A stretch of DNA of 64,000 nt from Streptantibioticus ferralitis. GTDB taxonomy: Bacteria > Actinomycetota > Actinomycetes > Streptomycetales > Streptomycetaceae. Below the pieces are notes generated by a model that ran no database searches, was not told where the DNA came from, and worked only from the letters and a program-made list of their open reading frames with translations. Position 1 is the first letter of the stretch. Every line of letters begins with the position of its first letter. The position numbers and the translations under genes were made by a program. The stretch covers positions 310,001-374,000 of the forward strand of contig NZ_JARHTQ010000001.1 of the NCBI RefSeq assembly GCF_029223525.1, in the 5' to 3' direction. Positions 42,067 through 50,882 of this stretch are shown here, piece after piece.

Positions 42067-42166
42067 TGAAAACAGCTCCCTGCGACCGGCGATCGGTGAA
42101 TCGATGGGGATGGCCGAGCGAGGGACAGCGGACCGTCCCCCACTCGCCCTTCTCAGTGCGAGTGCG

Positions 42167-42793
42167 TCAGTAGCACTCTTGGTCGCCCTTGAGGACGTGC
42201 ATGGACAGGCCACTGAGCTTGAAGGTGCCCGCGCTGGTGGCCCAAGCGGTCTGCTTGACGCCGGTGAGCGTCGCAGAGTCGGCTTCCTGGGCGAAGCCGC
42301 CCGGGTCCGCGTGCTCGCCGCCGCCCTTCATGCCGGGGCCCTTGGTGCTGTCCCCGGCGGCGACGCCGATGTTGATGTTGTTGAACTGGGCGTCGGCGTT
42401 CAGGTTGTCCAGGTCGATGTAGAGGTTCTTCGCCTCGACCGCGGTCCCGTTACCACCCGCCTGCAGCTTCATCGTCACATCGCCGACCAGCGGGATGCCC
42501 GGAATGACCACGGACTGGCACATACCGGTGATGCTGGCGCTCTTGAACGACGAGACGGCGATGGGGATGTTCTTCCCACCGTGCTGGACGTCGTAGGCGC
42601 CGTACTGCAGGAAGCCGGTGCCCTCAAGCTTGTTGGCGCTGACCTTGAACTGCTGGCCGGAGACGCTGAACGACGCGGCGAGCGCGCCCTGCGCCAGCGC
42701 GACGCCGATCGCGGCGGTGGCCGCGACGCTCGGCACCATGACGACGGCGAACCGCTTCCATCTGGTACCGCCACGAGTCTGCTCTGACTGCAT
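42167..42793 (-). CDS. DUF6230 exported protein
   Basis: A 208-residue protein with a signal or anchor (KRFAVVMVPSVAATAAIGVALAQGA is split here at AQ-GALAAS) and an extracellular beta-rich domain: FSVSGQQFKVSANKLEGTGF, MCQSVVIPGIPL, ATSAGTFKLSGLSMHV. This matches DUF6230, which regularly precedes DUF6114 in Streptomyces. First gene of the operon running to 40338. Function unknown; an envelope role is inferred. Confidence 0.82.
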   Translation of the reverse strand: MQSEQTRGGTRWKRFAVVMVPSVAATAAIGVALAQGALAASFSVSGQQFKVSANKLEGTGFLQYGAYDVQHGGKNIPIAVSSFKSASITGMCQSVVIPGIPLVGDVTMKLQAGGNGTAVEAKNLYIDLDNLNADAQFNNINIGVAAGDSTKGPGMKGGGEHADPGGFAQEADSATLTGVKQTAWATSAGTFKLSGLSMHVLKGDQECY

Positions 42794-43428
42794 GACATTC
42801 CTCCTTCTCGGACGTACATCTCCGGTCCGGATCGACAGAGGATCCTGACCTGGGATGGGAGAAGTGCTACGTCCTCGGGAAGGAGAGCGCCGTCATCGGC
42901 GGCCGTCGCGTGCAGGCGGACGACGCGTCCGAAGTATCGGCGATCACCCCCGAGCGACAACCACTGGCCACGCTCTCGCGCAACCTTGCGGACAGGCCCT
43001 GCCCGGGTGAGGCGGGGACCCCCCTGTCCAAGAGCGGCGGCGGGTGGCCGCGCGCCCTGCTCGGTGGGGAATCCTTCACATGGCGCCGACTGGCTGCCGG
43101 GCTGTGTGACGGACCGAGCGTGCGCCTGATCGTGGTCCATTCGCGGCCGGGGCACAAGGCCTTTCATTACCAGCGAGTAACGCCGAGATATCCGCGGTGC
43201 GACCGAGCAGCATAGTGCAGACACGGAGAGTGTCCGAGGGGCGGTCGCCAGAGCCCGACATGAAGGGGCATAGCGGGACAGAAAAACTCGCTTGACTTAC
43301 TAGGGGTAATGGCAGCCGCCTTTCATCAAGATTTGATAAAGGCGGCTACCGATCGCTATCCCACCCCGGCCCCTAGTGGCGCGGGGTGCCCGGACGTTGA
43401 CGCCCGGTCATCAACTGCCGATGTCCGG
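42794..43428. other. Non-coding region upstream of DUF6230
   Basis: 635 bp between the DUF6230 start and the thioredoxin-like gene end. It must hold the operon promoter. Frames such as 42910-43215 on the plus strand have no ribosome site or recognisable content. Apart from the hairpin at 43314 I see nothing definite. Confidence 0.5.
43314..43347 (-). terminator. Terminator after thioredoxin-like gene
   Basis: AGCCGCCTTT-C-ATCAA pairs with TTGATAAAGGCGGCT across a 3-nt loop (15 bp, one bulged C), about 80 bp past the stop of the gene ending at 43429. Confidence 0.7.
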
Positions 43429-44391
43429 TCAGAACAGCACGCGGGCCAGTGCGGCGCGCGCCGACACCACCCGCGGCTCCTCGGCGCCGACCACGTCGAA
43501 CAGTTCGAGCAGATGGAGCCGGGCGCGCTCCCGGTCCTCACCCACGGTGCGCTTGACGGTGTCCACCAGCCGCCCGAAGGCGTCCTCGACATGGCCACCG
43601 ACCAGGTCGAGATCGGCCGCCGCGATCTGGGCCTCCGGGTCGGCGGGGCTGTCGGCCGCCGCCTTCCGTACCGCCTGCGGGTCCGCGTCCTGCACCCGGC
43701 GCAGCAACTCGGCCTGCGCCAGCGCCAACTTGGCCTCGATGTTGCCCGGGTCACCGGACAGCACGTTCTTGTACGCCTGGATGGCGCCGCCCAGGTCACC
43801 GCGGTCCAGCGCGTCATGGCCGGCGGCCAGCGCCGGGTCGATCGGCGGCTCGTGCTCGGCGGCCGGAGCGGCGCCCTCGACCGGGATACCGGTGATGCCG
43901 AAGCGCTGCTCGGCCACCGCGATCAGTTGGTCGAACACCTCGCGGATCTGCGCCTCCGGCGCCGCGCCCTGGAACAGCGGCATCATCTGGCCGCCGATGA
44001 CCGCGAAGACCGCGGGGATTCCCTGGACACCGAACTGCTGGAAGAGGAGCTGGTTGGCGTCGACGTCGATCTTGGCGAGCAGGATCCGGCCCGCGTACGA
44101 CTCGGTGAGGCGCTCCAGCAGTGGACCGAGCTGCTTGCAGGGCTCGCACCACTCCGCCCAGAAGTCGATGACCACCGGGACCTCGTTGGAGCGCTCAAGC
44201 ACATCGCGCTCGAAGGTCGCCTCGGTGACATCGATCACCAGCTGGGAGGGGGCGACGCCCTGGTCGTTCTGACCGGCTCCGCGGGCGGCCTGCTCCCGGC
44301 GGGCCTGCTCCGCCTTCTGCTTGGCCTCACCGGCCGCCTTCACCGCGGCGAGGTCGACCACGCCGCTCATGGACATGTTCCGTGGCTGCAT
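43429..44391 (-). CDS. Thioredoxin-domain/TPR protein, YbbN type
   Basis: A 320-residue cytoplasmic protein. A charged helix (about 15-40) is followed by a thioredoxin fold at about 50-155 with the redox motif WCEPC (FWAEWCEPCKQL) and cis-Pro in GIPAVF. TPR-like helices run from about 190 to the end (AIQAYKNVLSGDPGNIEAKLALAQAELL). This architecture is that of YbbN/CnoX-like chaperone-redox proteins, except that E. coli CnoX lacks the second Cys. The function is probably protein folding or protection under oxidative stress. Confidence 0.9.
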   Translation of the reverse strand: MQPRNMSMSGVVDLAAVKAAGEAKQKAEQARREQAARGAGQNDQGVAPSQLVIDVTEATFERDVLERSNEVPVVIDFWAEWCEPCKQLGPLLERLTESYAGRILLAKIDVDANQLLFQQFGVQGIPAVFAVIGGQMMPLFQGAAPEAQIREVFDQLIAVAEQRFGITGIPVEGAAPAAEHEPPIDPALAAGHDALDRGDLGGAIQAYKNVLSGDPGNIEAKLALAQAELLRRVQDADPQAVRKAAADSPADPEAQIAAADLDLVGGHVEDAFGRLVDTVKRTVGEDRERARLHLLELFDVVGAEEPRVVSARAALARVLF

Positions 44392-44643
44392 GAGGCCAAT
44401 CCTCCCCCCTCGCCGGGATAAGCGTGAACAGCCCCTGGATACCCCACCGGAATGCGGGATATCCGTAAACCGCTCACCTTGTTCGTCGCGTTTGCGTTAT
44501 GCGCGGATCCCCACCCGCGCGCGTGGTTGTCGCTCTTTCGCTACGGGTCGTAGCGTAACTGGCCGGTACCCCGCCGCCGCAAGGGGGGACCGTGACTTTC
44601 ACGTGATCTCCCTCACTGTCTACTTGGCGGTAGTGTCCGATGG

Positions 44644-45288
44644 GTGACCAGAACCGGACGCCCGCGCAGCGCGGAGACCGATCTGGCGATCCTGGAGGCG
44701 ACCCGGGCCGCGCTGGTGGAGCTCGGCTGGGGCAAGCTCACGATGGGCGACGTCGCGGCGCGCGCCGGGGTCGCCAAGACCACGCTCTACCGTCGCTGGG
44801 CCAACAAGAACGAGTTGGTGCTCGACGCCGTCGCCGCGCTCTTCGACGAACTCCAACTGCCGGACAGGGGAAGCCTGTTGGCGGACGTCGAGGGTGTCGT
44901 CATGGAGTTCGCGGAGCTGCTGGAGCGGCCGGAGACCAAGACGGCGCTGATGGCGGTGATCGCCGAGTCCACGCATGACGAGGCGCTGCGGGTACGGATC
45001 CGCGAGGCCATCGTCGACCGGCAGAAACGCTTGGTCGTACTGGGGCGCCAGCGGGCCCAGGCCCGTGGCGAGCTGCCGCCGGACGTGCCGCCCGACGGCG
45101 GTCCGGACAGTCCGCTCGCCGAGCAGGCCGCCGCGCGCAACGCGGATCTGATCTTCGACGTGATCGCCGGGGCGGTAGTGCACCGCATTCTGGTCAGCGG
45201 CGAGCGGGTGGACTTCGCCTGGGCACGTATGTTTTCGGCCCTCCTGGTAGGCGGCCTCCCAGCGGCGATGGCCGTCGCCGCACGGTAA
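44644..45288 (+). CDS. TetR-family regulator
   Basis: A 214-residue regulator. HTH at about 10-60: AILEATRAALVELGWGKLTMGD, then VAARAGVAKTTLYRRWANKNELV, strongly TetR-like. The C-terminal domain has TetR_C-like helices. GTG 44644 is chosen; its upstream DNA contains CTACTTGGCGGTAG, a possible site. The last codon and stop run into a 52-bp tandem repeat array. Target unknown; icmA lies convergent beyond the repeats. Confidence 0.9.
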   Translation: MTRTGRPRSAETDLAILEATRAALVELGWGKLTMGDVAARAGVAKTTLYRRWANKNELVLDAVAALFDELQLPDRGSLLADVEGVVMEFAELLERPETKTALMAVIAESTHDEALRVRIREAIVDRQKRLVVLGRQRAQARGELPPDVPPDGGPDSPLAEQAAARNADLIFDVIAGAVVHRILVSGERVDFAWARMFSALLVGGLPAAMAVAAR

Positions 45289-45497
45289 CGCCTGCGGCGG
45301 GCGGGGGTGCGGTATCGCCTGCGGCGGGCGGAGGTACGCGCAGTTGCGGCGAGCCCCGGCGCGGTAACGCCCGCGGCAGGCGGAGGTACGCGCAGTTGCG
45401 GCGAGCCCCGGCGCGGTAACGCCCGCGGCAGGCGGAGGTACGCGCAGTTGCGGCGAGCCCCGGCGCGGTAACGCCCGCGGCGGGCGGGCGGGTTGCG
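45285..45497. repeat. 52-bp tandem repeat array
   Basis: Three full 52-bp units (45312-45363, 45364-45415, 45416-45467) starting GTAACGCCCGCGGCAGGCGG (first unit GTATCGCC) are flanked by partial copies at 45285 and 45468. Units two and three are identical. The array begins inside the stop codon of the TetR gene. Confidence 0.85.
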
Positions 45498-45794
45498 ATT
45501 GGGTTGCGGCGGGATCGACAGCGCCGAGCCACGCCGTTGTGGTTGCTCGCCATCGCGGCGGAGATCTTGTTTGCCGTCGCTGTGACGGCACTCACATCCC
45601 GCCGCGACGGCGAGCAACAACGACGCTCCAGACCGGCGGTCGTCGACTACCGCAGCCCAGGACCCCGACCGCCGACGCCCAACCAGCCGCAACCGGCCCG
45701 CTCCGCCCCCGATCCGCCGTGCCGGAACCGGCGCGAACGCCCCGCGATCCGGCCCGCCCCGGGCCGTAGGTGACCGGAACCCGCCGTACCGGCC
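45289..45794. other. Repeat-filled intergenic region
   Basis: 506 bp between TetR and convergent icmA, made up of the 52-bp array, an inverted-repeat element and GC-rich DNA. No frame shows a ribosome site or known protein. Confidence 0.7.
45535..45625. repeat. Dispersed inverted-repeat element, copy B
   Basis: 27-bp arms at 45535-45561 and 45599-45625 (three mismatches) share the GGTTGCTCGCC-TCGCGGCGG core of copy A at 38266. The 37-bp loop contains a second small hairpin TGCCGTC / GACGGCA. Confidence 0.7.
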
Positions 45795-47495
45795 CTAAAA
45801 GCGCGCCGGTTCCGTGTAGCTGCCCCACAGGTCGCGCAAGGCGTCGCAAATCTCGCCCAGTGTCGCCTCGGCGCGAACCGCGTCCAGCATGGGCGCGATC
45901 ATGTTGCCGTCCCCGCGCGCTGCGGCCACCATGGCCGCCAGCGCGGAGCGCACCGCCGCGTCGTCGCGTGCGGCCTTGCGCGCCGCGAGGACGCGGACCT
46001 GTTCGCGCTCCACCTCATGGCTGACCCGAAGGATCTCCAGGTCCCCGGTGACCGATCCGCTGTGGCAGTTGACGCCGACCACTCGCTTGTCGCCCTTCTC
46101 CAGGGCCTGTTGGTACTGGAAGGCGGACTCGGCGATCTCGCCGGTGAAGAAGCCGTCCTCGATACCGCGCAGGATGCCGGAGGTGATGGGCCCGATGTGG
46201 TGCTCCCCGGTCGGCACGGCGCGGGCGCCGAGCTCCTTGATCTTGTCGAAGATCCGTTCCGCATCGGCCTCGATGCGGTCGGTCAGCGCCTCGACGTACC
46301 ACGAACCGCCCAGCGGGTCCGCCACGTTGGCGACGCCGGTCTCCTCCATCAGCACCTGCTGGGTGCGCAGCGCGATCTCCGCGGCCTGTTCGCTGGGCAG
46401 CGCGAGGGTCTCGTCCAACGCGTTCGTGTGCAGCGAGTTGGTGCCGCCGAGCACCGCGGCCAGCGCCTCCACCGCGGTCCGCACCACGTTGTTGTACGGC
46501 TGCTGCGCGGTGAGCGAGACACCCGCCGTCTGGGTGTGGAACCGCAGCCACTGCGCCTTGTCGGACGTGGCGCCGTACACGTCCCGCATCCAGCGGGCCC
46601 AGATGCGGCGCGCCGCGCGGAACTTGGCGATCTCCTCGAAGAAGTCGACATGCGCGTCGAAGAAGAAGGACAGTCCGGGGGCGAAGGAGTTCACGTCCAG
46701 GCCGCGGGACAGGCCCAGTTCCACGTAACCGAAGCCGTCGGCGAGGGTGTAGGCGAGTTCCTGCGCGGCCGTCGCCCCGGCTTCGCGGATGTGGTACCCG
46801 GAGACCGAGAGCGGCTTGTACGCGGGGATACCGGCCGCGCAGTGCTCCATCAGGTCGCCGATCAGCCGCAGGTGCGGCTCGGGTGAGAACAGCCACTCCT
46901 TCTGGGCGATGTACTCCTTGAAGATGTCGGTCTGCAGGGTGCCGTTCAGGACCGAGGGGTCGACGCCCTGGCGTTCGGCGGCGACCAGGTACATGCAGAA
47001 GACCGGGACCGCGGGGCCGCTGATGGTCATCGAGGTGGTGACGTCGCCGAGCGGGATGTCCCTGAAGAGGATCTCCATGTCGGCGGCGGAGTCGATGGCG
47101 ACGCCGCAGTGCCCGACCTCGCCCAGCGAGCGCGGGTCGTCGGAGTCGCGGCCCATCAGGGTCGGCATGTCGAAGGCGACCGACAGGCCGCCGCCACCGG
47201 CGGCCAGGATCATCTTGTAGCGCTCGTTGGTCTGCTCGGCGTTGCCGAAGCCCGCGAACTGGCGGATGGTCCAGGTCCGGCCGCGGTAGCCGGTCGGATG
47301 CAGGCCCCGGGTGAACGGGTACTCACCGGGCCAGCCGATCCGTTCGAACCCGGGCACCACGGCGCCCGTCGGCGGCCCGTACACCGGGTCCACGGGGTCC
47401 CCGGACAGCGTGCTGAAGTCGGCCTCGCGCTTCTTGGCCTGGTCGTAGCGGGCCTGCCAGCGACGGCGGCCTTCCGCAATGGCTTCGGCGTCCAT
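45795..47495 (-). CDS. icmA: Isobutyryl-CoA mutase large subunit
   Basis: A 566-residue methylmalonyl-CoA-mutase-family alpha/beta-barrel subunit, exactly the IcmA length. It carries TRGLHPTGYRGRTWTIRQFAGF, GLSVAFDMPTLMGRDSDD, TSMTISGPAVPVFCMY and LTAQQPYNNVVRTAVEALAAVLGGTNSLHTN. There is no B12-binding C-terminal domain, so a separate small subunit (IcmB) is needed and is not in this window. It interconverts isobutyryl- and n-butyryl-CoA, linking valine catabolism to polyketide precursors. An ethylmalonyl- or other acyl-CoA mutase large subunit is the alternative. Confidence 0.88.
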   Translation of the reverse strand: MDAEAIAEGRRRWQARYDQAKKREADFSTLSGDPVDPVYGPPTGAVVPGFERIGWPGEYPFTRGLHPTGYRGRTWTIRQFAGFGNAEQTNERYKMILAAGGGGLSVAFDMPTLMGRDSDDPRSLGEVGHCGVAIDSAADMEILFRDIPLGDVTTSMTISGPAVPVFCMYLVAAERQGVDPSVLNGTLQTDIFKEYIAQKEWLFSPEPHLRLIGDLMEHCAAGIPAYKPLSVSGYHIREAGATAAQELAYTLADGFGYVELGLSRGLDVNSFAPGLSFFFDAHVDFFEEIAKFRAARRIWARWMRDVYGATSDKAQWLRFHTQTAGVSLTAQQPYNNVVRTAVEALAAVLGGTNSLHTNALDETLALPSEQAAEIALRTQQVLMEETGVANVADPLGGSWYVEALTDRIEADAERIFDKIKELGARAVPTGEHHIGPITSGILRGIEDGFFTGEIAESAFQYQQALEKGDKRVVGVNCHSGSVTGDLEILRVSHEVEREQVRVLAARKAARDDAAVRSALAAMVAAARGDGNMIAPMLDAVRAEATLGEICDALRDLWGSYTEPARF

Positions 47496-47510
47496 GAGGC
47501 AAATTTACTT

Positions 47511-47518
47511 GGACGTCC
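47511..47518. promoter_or_regulatory. Palindrome GGACGTCC before icmA
   Basis: GGACGTCC, embedded in the partly symmetric AATTTACTTGGACGTCCTAC region, lies 16-23 bp upstream of the icmA start. The position suits a repressor site. The TetR promoter at 44610-44640 contains a similar TACTTGGCGG. Confidence 0.4.
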
Positions 47519-47566
47519 TACTAATTGTCGATGGCTAACGCTCCCTGACTGGCAGGGAGCGTGTCG

Positions 47567-47902
47567 TCAGGCCTGGACCGGCTCCGCGACAGCCTCGAAC
47601 TGCGGCTCCAGCTCGCGGGTGATCCGGCGCTCGACAAAGAACGCGGCGGTCGGGATGGTCCCGGCGAGCAGCATCCACAGCATCTTGCCGAACGGCATCT
47701 TGGCCTTGCTGCCCAGGTCGAAGGCGAGCACCAGGTAGATCACATAGAGCCAGCCGTGCGCGATACCCACGATGCTGACGAACCCGGTCGCCCCGCTGAC
47801 GTTGAGCAGGTACTTCGCGACGCAGCCGATCGTCAGCAGGATCAAAAGGACACCGGTCACATACGCCATCACGCGGTACCGGGTCAGGACACTCCGCTTC
47901 AT
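47567..47902 (-). CDS. DUF3817 membrane protein
   Basis: A 111-residue protein with three membrane helices: VMAYVTGVLLILLTIGCVAKYLL is the first, then the conserved IVGIAHGWLYVIYLVLAFDL and KAKMPFGKMLWMLLAGTIP. The HGWLYVIY-L block and final GTIP-F-E-R are the DUF3817 pattern. ATG 47902 is chosen. It sits between icmA and a MarR gene; a second member is at 48838. Function unknown. Confidence 0.85.
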   Translation of the reverse strand: MKRSVLTRYRVMAYVTGVLLILLTIGCVAKYLLNVSGATGFVSIVGIAHGWLYVIYLVLAFDLGSKAKMPFGKMLWMLLAGTIPTAAFFVERRITRELEPQFEAVAEPVQA

Positions 47903-47975
47903 GACAGACGAGCGTACGCGGCCCTGGAAGCGATCTTTCCGCCAGCCCCACCCGGCGGCGCGGAGCGTTCGCGAC

Positions 47976-48485
47976 TCACTCCTGCGTGAAGTCACCCGCC
48001 GCTATCCGCAGCGGCCGCAGCAGCGCGAAGATCTCCCCGCACTCGTGCGCACCGTAGGTACCCAGCCCGAAGTCCATCGCCATCAGGTCGCGGGTGGCGG
48101 CCTCGACGACCTCGCGGCCCTTGTCGGTGACGGAGGCGAGCGTGCCGCGCCCGTCGTTGGGGTTGGGGCGCTTGTCCACCAGTCCGGAACGCACCAGCCG
48201 GTCCACGGTGTTGGTGACCGAGGTCGGGTGGACCATCAGCCGTTCACCGATCTTGGACATGGGGAGTTCCCCGGCCTTGCTGAAGGTGAGCAGCACCAGC
48301 GCCTCGTAGCGGGCGAAGGTCAGCCCGTACGGCTTGACGACCGCGTCGACCTGACCGAGCAGAATTTGCTGGGCACGCATGATCGAGGTGATGGCGGCCA
48401 TGGAAGGCACCGAACCCCACCTTTGCTGCCACAGTTCGTCGGCACGTGCGATGGGGTCGAAGGGCAGGCTCAACGGCTTTGGCAC
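47976..48485 (-). CDS. MarR-family regulator
   Basis: A 169-residue winged-helix regulator: MAAITSIMRAQQILLGQVD, FARYEALVLLTFSKAGELPM, IGERLMVHPTSVTNTVDRLV and RSGLVDKRPNPNDGRGTLAS form the HTH and wing. It lies upstream of the DUF3817 gene on the same strand with a 73-bp gap. Ligand and targets unknown. Confidence 0.92.
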   Translation of the reverse strand: MPKPLSLPFDPIARADELWQQRWGSVPSMAAITSIMRAQQILLGQVDAVVKPYGLTFARYEALVLLTFSKAGELPMSKIGERLMVHPTSVTNTVDRLVRSGLVDKRPNPNDGRGTLASVTDKGREVVEAATRDLMAMDFGLGTYGAHECGEIFALLRPLRIAAGDFTQE

Positions 48486-48547
48486 GCCCAGAGCCTACCC
48501 GGCGGCCACATGGCGGTCAGGTCCGTTCCGCGATCCGGGACGGACGG

Positions 48548-48841
48548 CTACCGTGCGAGATGCCGCTCGACCGTTTCGACCTTGCCGGTGAGCGCGTCGG
48601 TCACGCCCGGCCGGATGTCGGCCTTGAGCACCAGGGAGACCCGCGGGGCGCGGGCCTCCACCGCGGCGACGGCGCGCTTGACGACGTCCATCACCTCGTC
48701 CCACTCGCCCTCGATCGAGGTGAACATGGCGTCGGTACGGTTCGGCAGCCCGGACTCGCGGACCACCCGTACCGCGTCCGCGACGTACTCGCCGACGTCC
48801 TCGCCGACGCCGAGCGGGGTGACGGAGAAGGCGACGATCAC
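48548..48841 (-). CDS. Thiamine-binding-family protein (MTH1187/YkoF type)
   Basis: A 97-residue ferredoxin-fold protein: [59 protein letters not shown]. It matches the small MTH1187-like family (formerly DUF77), members of which bind thiamine. The GTG start overlaps the stop of the upstream DUF3817 gene (GTGA). A ligand role here is not proven. Confidence 0.85.
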   Translation of the reverse strand: MIVAFSVTPLGVGEDVGEYVADAVRVVRESGLPNRTDAMFTSIEGEWDEVMDVVKRAVAAVEARAPRVSLVLKADIRPGVTDALTGKVETVERHLAR

Positions 48842-49185
48842 GCGTTGATCACGCCTTCCTTGCGGGCCCTGGTGGCGATCACTCCGGCCTCCTCCTCCTT
48901 CTTGATCATGCGGTCACCGAAGAAGCCGCCGGTCGGAAGGACGGAGAGCAGGAAGAACAGGCCGACCCGGCCGCGCGTCCACTTGGCCTTGCTCCACACA
49001 TCGGCGAGGAAGACCAGGTAGAGGATGAACAGCACGCCGTGGATCATGCCCAGCGGCATCACCAGGTTGATGCTGGAGACCCGGCTGAGCACCGAGCCGA
49101 GAAGCAGCAGCGCGAGGAAGGAGATGGCCTCGGCGATCGAGATGATGCGCAGGCGGCGCATGGCGGCGGCGGTCTTCACGTCCAC
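48838..49185 (-). CDS. DUF3817 membrane protein, second copy
   Basis: A 115-residue protein with three helices: [40 protein letters not shown] and [19 protein letters not shown]. It is more divergent from the copy at 47567 but keeps the HG-LF-YLV and PTGGF-DR positions. GTG 49185 ([14 protein letters not shown]) is preferred; the ATG at 49161 is an alternative. Coupled to the thiamine-binding-family gene by GTGA overlap. Confidence 0.82.
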   Translation of the reverse strand: MDVKTAAAMRRLRIISIAEAISFLALLLLGSVLSRVSSINLVMPLGMIHGVLFILYLVFLADVWSKAKWTRGRVGLFFLLSVLPTGGFFGDRMIKKEEEAGVIATRARKEGVINA

Positions 49186-49381
49186 GAGGTACCTCGTCTG
49201 GAAGCTGGGGCAGTGGTCCGGTCGATCTTGTGAACGGGGGTTCCCCATGCCGAAGGCCAGGGGCGCACAAGCTCAGCCATTGTCGCAGTCCGGTACCAGC
49301 CCGCCCGACAGGGGTCGGCTGTCGCCGCCCGCCACTAGCATCGTCCCGGAAAGTGATCTACGGCCCACGGGGGACGACCCA

Positions 49382-50185
49382 ATGAAGCACGACTGGAACC
49401 GCCGCACCTGCGCCCGGCGCGGCCACATCACGTACGCGCCGCAGGAGCGGACGCTGCGCGAGCGGCTGCAGGCGACGACCGCCGCGGGCGAGGCGTGGCG
49501 CTGCCTGCGCTGCGGCGACTTCGCCCTGGGCGCGCCGCACGGCTCCGGTCCGGCGGACCAGGCACCGCAGGTGCTGCGCGGGCGGGCGCTGCGGGACCTG
49601 TTCATCCTGCGGCTGCTGGCCTTCGAGCGGGCGGTGCGCGGGGTGTTCATCGTGCTGGCCGCGGCGGCGGTGTGGAAGTTCAGCAACTCGCAGACGGCCG
49701 TGCACCAGTTCTTCGAGCAGAACCTGACCGTCATGCGGCCGGTCGCCCAGCACTTCGGTTACGACGTCGACCACTCCCCCATCGTCGACACCATCCGCAA
49801 GACCTTCGACTACAAGCACTCGACGCTGGTCATCGTGGCGGCCGCGCTGCTCGCCTACGCGCTGATCGAGCTGGTCGAGGGCGTGGGGCTGTGGTTCGCC
49901 AAGCGCTGGGCGGAGTATCTGACGGTGGTGGCCACCGCCGCGTTCCTGCCGCTGGAGATCTACGAGCTGGCCGACAAGGTCAGCGGCCTCAAGATCGCCA
50001 CACTGGCCCTCAACGTCATCGCGGTGCTCTACATCGCCTTCGCCAAGCGGTTGTTCGGGCTGCGCGGCGGCGCCAGGGCCTTCGAGGCTGAGCGGCGCGG
50101 CGCCTCGCTGCTTGAGGTCGAGCAGGCCGCGGGGACGGTCGGCGAGCCCGGAGCGGCCGGTGCGCAGGGCGCGGCGATGGCTTGA
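49382..50185 (+). CDS. DUF2127 membrane protein
   Basis: A 267-residue protein. The N-terminus carries two Cys pairs (CARRGH and CLRCGDF), a possible zinc site. Three to four helices follow (LLAFERAVRGVFIVLAAAAV, LVIVAAALLAYALIELVEGV, ALNVIAVLYIAFAKRLFG), with WAEYLTVVATAAFLPLEIYE, the DUF2127 signature region. ATG 49382 is chosen. It is monocistronic between divergent and downstream genes. Function unknown. Confidence 0.82.
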   Translation: MKHDWNRRTCARRGHITYAPQERTLRERLQATTAAGEAWRCLRCGDFALGAPHGSGPADQAPQVLRGRALRDLFILRLLAFERAVRGVFIVLAAAAVWKFSNSQTAVHQFFEQNLTVMRPVAQHFGYDVDHSPIVDTIRKTFDYKHSTLVIVAAALLAYALIELVEGVGLWFAKRWAEYLTVVATAAFLPLEIYELADKVSGLKIATLALNVIAVLYIAFAKRLFGLRGGARAFEAERRGASLLEVEQAAGTVGEPGAAGAQGAAMA

Positions 50186-50290
50186 TCGACCATGCTCCGG
50201 GACAGCCGGCACGGCTTCGGATTGTGAGGAGTGGCCTGCGGAGTGTAATGTCGAACAATTGTCGGCATGATCACTTACCGGTACGCCATT

Positions 50291-50312
50291 TATTCAAAAT
50301 TCAACTTAATTG
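50291..50312. promoter_or_regulatory. AT-rich candidate MarR operator/promoter
   Basis: TATTCAAAATTCAACTTAAT forms an imperfect dyad with repeated TTCAA half-sites just before the MarR start, in an otherwise GC-rich context. Confidence 0.4.
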
Positions 50313-50327
50313 GGTAGACTGGACGCT

Positions 50328-50804
50328 ATGGAGACCGAGAACGGCGCCCGCTGGCTCAGCGACGAGGAACAGCGCACCTGGCGGACCCACCTTGAGGTGT
50401 CGCGGCTGCTCACGTACCAGCTCGAACGGGATCTGCAGCCATTCGACCTGACCTACAACGACTACGAGATCCTGGTCAACCTCTCCGAGGCCGAAGACCA
50501 CCAGATGCGGATGAGCGACCTGGCGCGCGCCACGCTCCAGTCCAAGAGCCGTCTGTCGCACCAGATCACCCGGATGGAGAACGCCGGGCTGGTCCGGCGG
50601 GAGAACTGCGAGTCCGACCGCCGCGGACTGTTCGCGGTGCTCACCGACTTCGGCTGGGAGACCATGAAGCGGGTGGCACCGCATCATGTCGCCGCGGTGC
50701 GCGAGCACTTCATCGACCTGCTGTCGGCTGATGGGCTCATGGCGTTGCAGGAGGCGTTGGAGCCGGTCGCCAAGCATCTGCGCGCCACGCGCGGGCGGGG
50801 TTGA
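50328..50804 (+). CDS. MarR-family regulator
   Basis: A 158-residue winged-helix protein: LTYQLERDLQPFDLTYNDYEIL, MRMSDLARATLQSKSRLSHQ, ITRMENAGLVRRENCESDRRG. The upstream 50 bp are strikingly AT-rich (ATTCAAAATTCAACTTAAT), typical of MarR autoregulatory operators. The ATG at 50328 is preferred over a TTG six codons earlier. Targets unknown. Confidence 0.9.
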   Translation: METENGARWLSDEEQRTWRTHLEVSRLLTYQLERDLQPFDLTYNDYEILVNLSEAEDHQMRMSDLARATLQSKSRLSHQITRMENAGLVRRENCESDRRGLFAVLTDFGWETMKRVAPHHVAAVREHFIDLLSADGLMALQEALEPVAKHLRATRGRG

Positions 50805-50882
50805 CCGCCCGCCCCCGCACGCGTTGCGAACGTTCCCGCCCGCCCGTTGACCGTGACGGGCAGGCGGCATGGGAACCGGGAC

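Noticed and set aside
42910-43215. 101-codon plus-strand frame upstream of DUF6230
   Set aside because: No ribosome site, no recognisable motif, and unconvincing codon pattern compared with neighbours.
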